Positions 1 to 4,700 of a DNA stretch of 6,423 bases are shown here, piece after piece. Position 1 is the stretch's first letter, and each line of letters starts with the position of its first letter. The stretch covers positions 1 to 6,423 of the forward strand of contig CALFIV010000057.1 in assembly GCA_937877295.1 (NCBI GenBank), given 5' to 3'. Position numbers and translations under genes: made by a program. The DNA comes from an uncultured Clostridia bacterium (GTDB lineage Bacteria > Bacillota_A > Clostridia > Christensenellales > CAG-138). The notes beneath the pieces were generated by a model, which was given only the letters and a program-made list of their open reading frames with translations, was not told the origin of the DNA and searched no databases.

Positions 1-55
1 AGGACACCGCCCTCTCACGGCGGTAACACGGGTTCGACTCCCGTACCGGGTACCA
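1..55 (+). tRNA. tRNA-Glu (anticodon CUC), 3' part, cut by the window edge
   Basis: Decodes GAG. The 5' acceptor strand and most of the D arm lie outside the window. Visible are the 3' side of the D stem (2-5), an anticodon stem of CCGCC (7-11) and GGCGG (19-23) around a 7-nt loop with U at position 33 and anticodon CTC at 14-16, a short variable region, a T stem of ACGGG (28-32) and CCCGT (40-44) around the loop TTCGACT, the acceptor 3' strand 45-51, discriminator A at 52 and an encoded CCA at 53-55. The anticodon arm and T arm closely resemble bacterial tRNA-Glu. The gene faces the minus-strand phage genes and is followed 3 nt later by a terminator. It could be a host gene at a prophage edge or a phage-encoded tRNA; the sequence here does not decide. 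Confidence 0.87.
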
Positions 56-58
56 TGT

Positions 59-95
59 CACCAAAAAAGTCCCTAAAATAGGGACTTTTTTGGTG
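59..95. terminator. Bidirectional intrinsic terminator between convergent tRNA and late operon
   Basis: A perfect inverted repeat pairs 59-75 with 79-95 (17 bp) around a 3-nt AAA loop. The core is the GC-rich 7-bp stem GTCCCTA/TAGGGAC, flanked on one side by A6 (63-68) and on the other by T6 (86-91). Read on the plus strand, the core stem is followed by T6 and would end the tRNA transcript. Read on the minus strand, the same symmetry gives a stem followed by T6 and would end the late operon, whose last stop codon is 20 nt upstream. It is the only strong terminator-like structure I see in the window. Confidence 0.93.
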
Positions 96-101
96 TCGGT
101 A

Positions 102-118
102 GTGACTATGGTAGTCAC
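102..118. repeat. Short perfect inverted repeat over the last stop codon
   Basis: GTGACTA (102-108) and TAGTCAC (112-118) pair perfectly around a TGG loop. The right arm contains the TGA stop (115-117) of the last minus-strand gene. It has no T-run of its own and lies 6 nt from the main terminator stem. It could assist termination, protect the 3' end of the message, or be chance. Confidence 0.4.
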
Positions 119-504
119 CGTTCGTACCGTTTGATGAGCTGTTGAAGTTCTCTCTGCTTGTTCGCTGGAAGGTCGCCCATCATTCCGCGCAGCTCATCGA
201 TCAGACCGGAGTCACCGCGAGAATATCCATCATCGGTATATCTTCCCAGGCGGTCACGTCGACGGCGATCATAGCGGTCTTCGTACAGCGGCTGGGTTTC
301 ACGATACGTTCCATCACGGTATGCGCGACGGTAGGACGCATCATCGTGTTTGCTTTCGATTTCATCGGCTTTCAGAAGATCCTTTTTTGTCTGAGCGACA
401 ATGCCAAGGTACTGCATTTCGGATGGATTCAAGCCCCCATTTTTCTCGATTCGGTTTTCGAGGTCTTCCATCTCTTTGCAGACATATTCCATGATTTTGT
501 GCAT
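115..504 (-). CDS. Phage late-operon protein, helical with Arg/Tyr/Asp-rich centre, function unknown
   Basis: A protein of 129 residues. I chose ATG at 504 because an excellent AAAGGAG (511-517) sits 6 nt upstream. A GTG six codons earlier overlaps the previous gene's stop, and its coding stretch contains that same Shine-Dalgarno, so it is less likely. Residues 1-55 look helical and charged, with an NPSEMQYLG turn around residues 26-34. Residues 58-96 are low complexity, dominated by Arg, Tyr and Asp (YRRAYRDGTYRE, then RYDRRRRDRLGRY). Residues 100-128 form a second predicted helical part (LIDELRGMMGDLPANKQREL). There is no signal peptide, membrane segment or catalytic motif. From memory, small proteins with this helix - Arg/Tyr repeat - helix plan occur in late regions of Clostridia prophages, but I know no assigned function. 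It is the last gene of the operon. The basic, tyrosine-rich centre could bind nucleic acid or act as a flexible linker; that is speculation. Confidence 0.85.
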   Translation of the reverse strand: MHKIMEYVCKEMEDLENRIEKNGGLNPSEMQYLGIVAQTKKDLLKADEIESKHDDASYRRAYRDGTYRETQPLYEDRYDRRRRDRLGRYTDDGYSRGDSGLIDELRGMMGDLPANKQRELQQLIKRYER

Positions 505-510
505 AATGTT

Positions 511-517
511 CTCCTTT
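511..517 (-). promoter_or_regulatory. Shine-Dalgarno AAAGGAG deciding the start of the 129-residue gene
   Basis: On the minus strand AAAGGAG stands 6 nt before ATG at 504. It lies in the 14-nt gap after the previous stop codon (519-521). Near-consensus strength and spacing make ATG 504 preferable to the GTG at 522. Confidence 0.8.
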
Positions 518-518
518 C

Positions 519-974
519 TCACGCGATACGCTCGACATTGATAGATGCATTGCGACGCACCGTGACAGACGGCGTAGGCGTTACCGCTGCGTCATCTGCC
601 GTGCCGTCAACATAGGCAGCAGATACGGTCACGCAGCAACCGTTCGGAACAGTGACAACCGCTTCCGTATTGATATGCCAATACTGCCCGACCGCTACCG
701 GTGTGACGATTGCGACGCTTTCCGGCGCGACCGCGCCGTTGACCGCAATCCCCAATGCAATTGGTGTGACCGCGCCGCCTGTAGGGATCTGCAAGTTCGC
801 TTGCGTTCTGACGCGATATCGCGCGAATCTGTTGGTAGTGCCGCCGCGCAGATTAAGAATCCCGACCGAAAGCGGTACGACGTTCCCGGTATTGCAAGGG
901 ATAGAAACGCTGTTGAACGGGATCGTGTTGTTAAGCGCGACCAATGCGTCCGTAGTGGTTACATATTCTGCCAT
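519..974 (-). CDS. Beta-rich phage protein, probable jelly-roll decoration/fibre-type domain (BclA-C/TNF-like)
   Basis: A protein of 151 residues starting at ATG 974 behind GAGGTG (981-986). A GTG at 983 would extend it by three residues, but that GTG is part of the Shine-Dalgarno. Almost the whole chain is short alternating hydrophobic strands separated by Gly/Asn/Pro turns: VALNNTIPFNSVSI (12-25), VVPLSVGILNLRGG (32-45), YRVRTQANLQIP (53-64), TPIALGIAVNGAVAPESVA (70-88), WHINTEAVVTVPNGCCVTV (99-117), PSVTVRRNASINVER (135-149). The order (a start of 'NTIPFNSV' type, then an IALGIAVNGAVAP strand, a TPVAVG segment, a CCxVTV strand and a final NASINVER strand) matches small phage proteins that resemble the trimeric jelly-roll C-terminal domain of Bacillus BclA. 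Such domains usually form trimers on virion or spore surfaces. It has no collagen-like Gly-X-Y stretch and no signal peptide. A capsid decoration or short fibre tip is my inference; the fold assignment is by pattern, not by alignment. Confidence 0.85.
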   Translation of the reverse strand: MAEYVTTTDALVALNNTIPFNSVSIPCNTGNVVPLSVGILNLRGGTTNRFARYRVRTQANLQIPTGGAVTPIALGIAVNGAVAPESVAIVTPVAVGQYWHINTEAVVTVPNGCCVTVSAAYVDGTADDAAVTPTPSVTVRRNASINVERIA

Positions 975-980
975 AGCGTA

Positions 981-986
981 CACCTC
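981..986 (-). promoter_or_regulatory. Shine-Dalgarno GAGGTG for the 151-residue gene, overlapping the upstream stop
   Basis: GAGGTG ends 6 nt before ATG 974. Its first two bases (GA) are the last two bases of the preceding gene's TGA stop at 985-987, so termination of one gene and initiation of the next share the same ribosome footprint. This fits translational coupling. Confidence 0.75.
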
Positions 987-1602
987 AGTTCAGGAACGTG
1001 TTGCCGCTGCAACCGCAGTTGCCGCCGCAGCTGAAAATCCTCTGATCGCCGAATACCGGGACTGCCGGAATGGGGCAACTGCGCAACTCGTTGACGAGCT
1101 GATTTGCAGTCGTCGCTTGCGATGCACGGATAGCTGCCGTCTGTTCGACCTGCGAAGCCTGACCACGCGCATACAGGTTTTCCTGACGAAGCTGCGCGAT
1201 GAGGTCATCTTTCGCATCGATCTTGTCTTGGCAGAGCTGATCCTTGATGGACTGAATGCCGCCTGTGATCACATTGAGGATGGACTGCGTGTTCTGCGTG
1301 CTGGTTGCGCGAGTGGCGCATGCTTCACGCGCAATAGACGCATCTACTCCGGCGATCTCACGCTGCAATGCGAAATTCTGCTGCATGTCCGCCATCTGCC
1401 GACCGTTCGCCGCGATCTCCGCGCCGTTGAAGCCGTTGCAAATCTGCGTCGAGATGTCTGCAAGATTGCTGCGGATACCGTTAATGCCGTCGTTGAGAGC
1501 CGCATCACGGAACCCTGCGTTCGTGTTGTTGTTGATGTTGTTCTGACCGTTGAAAAGCCACGGGAACGACCACATGCCGTCCATCATTCCCATGCCCATC
1601 AT
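985..1602 (-). CDS. Phage late-operon protein: Met/Gly/Trp-rich N-terminus, helical core, Cys-rich tail, function unknown
   Basis: A protein of 205 residues if started at ATG 1602, which forms an ATGA stop-start overlap with the upstream mini-gene. The frame is open further back to a TTG at 1668, with another ATG at 1620. No convincing Shine-Dalgarno precedes any of the three, so the start is uncertain. Order of parts: Met/Gly-rich and aromatic head (1-20, MMGMGMMDGM then WSFPWLF), Asn-rich linker (20-30), a long helical region of short heptad-like repeats (31-170) containing FRDAALNDGINGIRSN, ICNGFNG (55-60), a single EACATR, and LCQDKIDAKDDLIAQLRQ (123-140), then a Pro turn and a Cys tail SCGGNCGCSG (191-200). 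The combination 'NDGINGIR...QLCNGFNG...LCQDKIDAK' recurs, from memory, in unnamed proteins of Clostridia phages and prophages, usually beside beta-rich and Arg/Tyr-rich small genes as here. No enzyme motif is visible. A coiled-coil virion or scaffold-like component is plausible but unproven. Confidence 0.82.
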   Translation of the reverse strand: MMGMGMMDGMWSFPWLFNGQNNINNNTNAGFRDAALNDGINGIRSNLADISTQICNGFNGAEIAANGRQMADMQQNFALQREIAGVDASIAREACATRATSTQNTQSILNVITGGIQSIKDQLCQDKIDAKDDLIAQLRQENLYARGQASQVEQTAAIRASQATTANQLVNELRSCPIPAVPVFGDQRIFSCGGNCGCSGNTFLN

Positions 1603-1766
1603 GCCGCCCCAGCCGCCCATGCCGCGAAGCCCCAACCGCCATTCATCATTGCAAAGAGGAACAGCCAAGGGATCAAATCGCCGCCGTAGCCGAAGCTGCC
1701 GTTACCATAACCGCCACCGTAGGCGGGAGCCACGGGCATAAAAAACCCGTTCGGTCCTTTCCTCAT
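1599..1766 (-). CDS. 55-residue Gly/Trp-rich hydrophobic mini-protein
   Basis: ATG at 1766 shares its A with the TAA stop of the giant upstream gene (TAATG), and its own TGA overlaps the ATG of the next gene (ATGA). It has basic residues at the start (MRKGPNGFF), a Gly/Tyr stretch (AYGGGYGNGSFGYGG, 15-29), a hydrophobic segment LIPWLFLFAMMNGGWGFAAW (31-50) and an Ala/Gly end. The hydrophobic part is long enough for one membrane pass. No Shine-Dalgarno is well placed: GAGAGG lies 18 nt upstream, so reinitiation after the giant gene is the likely way in. An internal ATG (codon 10) is an alternative start. It may instead be the true N-terminus of the following 205-residue protein, joined by a -1 frame change, because that protein resumes the same Gly/Trp/Met-rich composition exactly where this one ends. 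As a separate gene confidence is moderate. Confidence 0.6.
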   Translation of the reverse strand: MRKGPNGFFMPVAPAYGGGYGNGSFGYGGDLIPWLFLFAMMNGGWGFAAWAAGAA

Positions 1767-4700
1767 TACTTGCGCTTGTACCAACCTCTCGACCAAAGGA
1801 TGATATTGATTTGTTCTTGCGTCAATCCCTTGTCTTTGAGGTAGCTTGTCCATTCGGTCTTCTTGCTGTACTGCTTCAGCTCCGTGTAGTATTTGACCGT
1901 CGTTTCCGGCTTGATGCCTGTAGATTCAAGTTCCTTCGCCGCCTGATACCGCTTTGCACTCATTGCAGACAATTCATACCACGTGTCGGACGAATAATCA
2001 CGGTACAGATTCCCGTCCTCGTCATAGGTCTTGCCGTCCCTTACGGTGACTTCCTTACCGCTGACAGCCGCGTCCATGTATGCGCGTGTAGTCGGGTTCA
2101 TGTAGGTCTTGAACAGCCATTCACGGAAGATCGCGCCTTCGCCACCGCTGTTCGCCTTGTCGATCTCGGCATACTTTTCGATTGCAGTGATCGCATCGTT
2201 CGGACTTGCTCCAAGGTTGACCGCTTTTTGGTACATCCCGTACTTTGACGTTCCAAGCTGCGATGCGCGGTATGCTTCATCGGAGGTAAAGTCTGCTGCG
2301 ACTTTTCCGTTCTTATCGTATACGATGCCGCCCTTTGCGGTATATCCATCGTACATGGATGCAAACGCCTTTGCCTTGTCGGTAACACTCATATCGGCGT
2401 TCTGCACAGTCTCCGCTTTATCGGACTTCTTGCCCTTCGTATACGAATCAAAAAGCTCTTTCGTCGTGTAGTCCGCGTAGATTTTGCCGTCCGCTTTGTA
2501 GCCCATCGTGCCTTCCACGGTCTCCGCATTTCCAACCACGTTCATGTCAATGACGGCGCGCTGGTGCGGATCGCTAACCAGTTTGAACAGCCAGTCGCGG
2601 AAACGGTCGTTTGCACCTTCGCCTTGCTTTTTCATATCAGCGTAGTGCATGAACGCAGTCGCCGCAACATCTTCGGGTACGCCCATTGCTACAGTATTTT
2701 TGAACCCCTGATACCTTGAAGCAGACAACTCTGTCGATACGCGGTACGTGTCAATGTTCGTGAAATCTACGACCACATCACCGTTCGCGGAGTACACAAC
2801 CGCACCTTCGCTTGTGTACTCACCGCTTGACAGCATCCGAAGCAGCGTTGCCTTGTCCTCTGTGGAAAGTGTACTGTCGCGGAACAGCTCTTCCGATTTC
2901 GGCTTGTAGCCGCCTTGAACGTCCTTCAGTTTCTTTTCCCAATAAAGGTACGTGCTTCCTTTCTTCCCTGCGTTCGTCCACTCTTTGTAGTTTGCAGCGG
3001 TCTTTTTGCTGTCCAACTTTCCGCTCTGATGGAGCCAAGGATTAAGCTCTCCTGTTTTCTTCCAATCCAAAAGGTCTTGAATCGCGGGTATAATACCCTT
3101 GAACAAATCCTTCACCGCGTTTTCAAGAGGAATGCCCGTGGCATAACCAAACGCTTTTGCAAGCGTAAGGCTCCAATTCTTTGCCTTGTTCAGTTTTTCT
3201 GCGTCGGTGTGATCGCCCGTCAGGTACTTAATCACGTCGGGAAGATCCTGCACGAAATTCAGAATCGTTTCCGCTGAATCCAATGCCGGAATTGTAAATT
3301 CAGAATCGTACGCTGTACCACCTGTCGCTTTCTTGAACAACGCGCTGACAAGGTTATACACCTCTGAACCGCCGAGGAATGAGCCAACCATGTTCGACAG
3401 GAACATATCACCCATGCCTTTTGCAAGGCTTTCGACGGTGATCTCCTTATCATCATCCTGCCAAGACTTCATGCGTCCGCGCAGCGCATCCACGCCAATA
3501 CTCGCGGCAATCAGGAGGATGTTCTGCACGATCTGCGACGCGACTGCTCTGCCGAGCTTCTGCGTCGCCGCCTGAATCTCAATCTTGCTTTTGCCCTTGC
3601 TCTGTCTCAATTCATACGCCGCTTCCATCAAAATGCCACCGTTCTGCATTCTCTGTGTTCCGAACAGCACCAACGACCGCACAATAGGATTCTTCGACCG
3701 CAACGCCGCGTTCCTCTGCAACGGTGTGAAGTTCGGCTGCGTCTGCTGCACGGTGTCGTTGAACACCTGTGCGACCGCCTGATAGTACGCGTCCGATCCG
3801 ACGGGAAGGTTCTTCTGCTGATCCGCGACCATGTACTCCGCTGCTTTCCATATTCTTCCGACCGTTGCAACGTCCATCTTTGTAATCCATCCAAGCAGCC
3901 ACGGCAATCTCTGTTCAAGACCGCGCTTCGCCATGATGGAAGATATCTCGTTCGCCTGTCCTTCACGACGCATCTGATATAGCGGCGTATACTGATTGAT
4001 AAGATCAATGTCGGTCTTCCCTGCGGTCAATCCTTTTGCAAGGTACTTCCACGGAATGACTGCTGCCGCCGTCGGATAAGATGCAACCTGCTTCAGCGCG
4101 ACCTTTAGGTTTCCGAGCAAAACAGCCTTGACATAGTTCGTTGCCAGCTTCCCGGCAAACCGTTCCATAGGCGTGACATCAACGTGCGACATCTCCGATA
4201 CGTCGGCAAGAAACCCCTCGACCACTTTTGCACCATACGCACCCATCTTCTGTGTCAACGTTTTTTTGACCGTCGTGCGTGGACGCCATACTCCATTGTC
4301 ATCCTCATAGATGGATGCGTTCATAACAGCATTGAAGTTCCGCATCGGAACCGCCAGCCCTGCATACAATGCAACGCCGCGAATCTGCCTGTTCACCACG
4401 GACGTGATATCTTCAAGGTAAACGGGATTCGATGCGTTCACACGCTCTTTCAAGAAGCCCTGACCCTCGATGGAGCCGTCCATCTTCAAAGACGCAAAAT
4501 CGGTCTTTGTGAAGTTGCTGTCAGTATGGATCGGGAAATAGTTCTCGACCGTCGCCTTGAGGTATCCAAGGAGCTGCAAGCTCGTCTTGTTAACGTAATA
4601 CCCGGTGCGTTTATGGAATAATTCCTTCGCCGCTTTGACGTACGCCTTTTCCGCTTCTGTCATGTGCGAAACGATTTCCTCGATCTGCTCCGCGTTCAGA

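Noticed and set aside
142..615. Plus-strand frame of 157 residues
   Set aside because: Antisense to the 129-residue gene and crossing its junction with the next one; no start signal, no recognisable protein pattern.
652..1689. Plus-strand frame of 345 residues without stops
   Set aside because: It lies opposite two well-supported minus-strand genes, starts without a Shine-Dalgarno, crosses their boundaries and has the Ala/Arg/Val-rich composition typical of an antisense shadow in a codon-biased gene.
1751..1766. Hexa-T run in the message just after the mini-gene start (GGG TTT TTT ATG) as a slippery site
   Set aside because: There is no alternative frame worth entering at that point; the candidate partner frame only opens nearer 1700 after a TAA.
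4261..4267. Run of seven T (A7 in the giant gene's message) as a possible frameshift site
   Set aside because: The zero-frame codons are AAA AAA ACG, so a classical A AAA AAC heptamer is not in phase, and the reading frame continues normally on both sides with coherent protein sequence.
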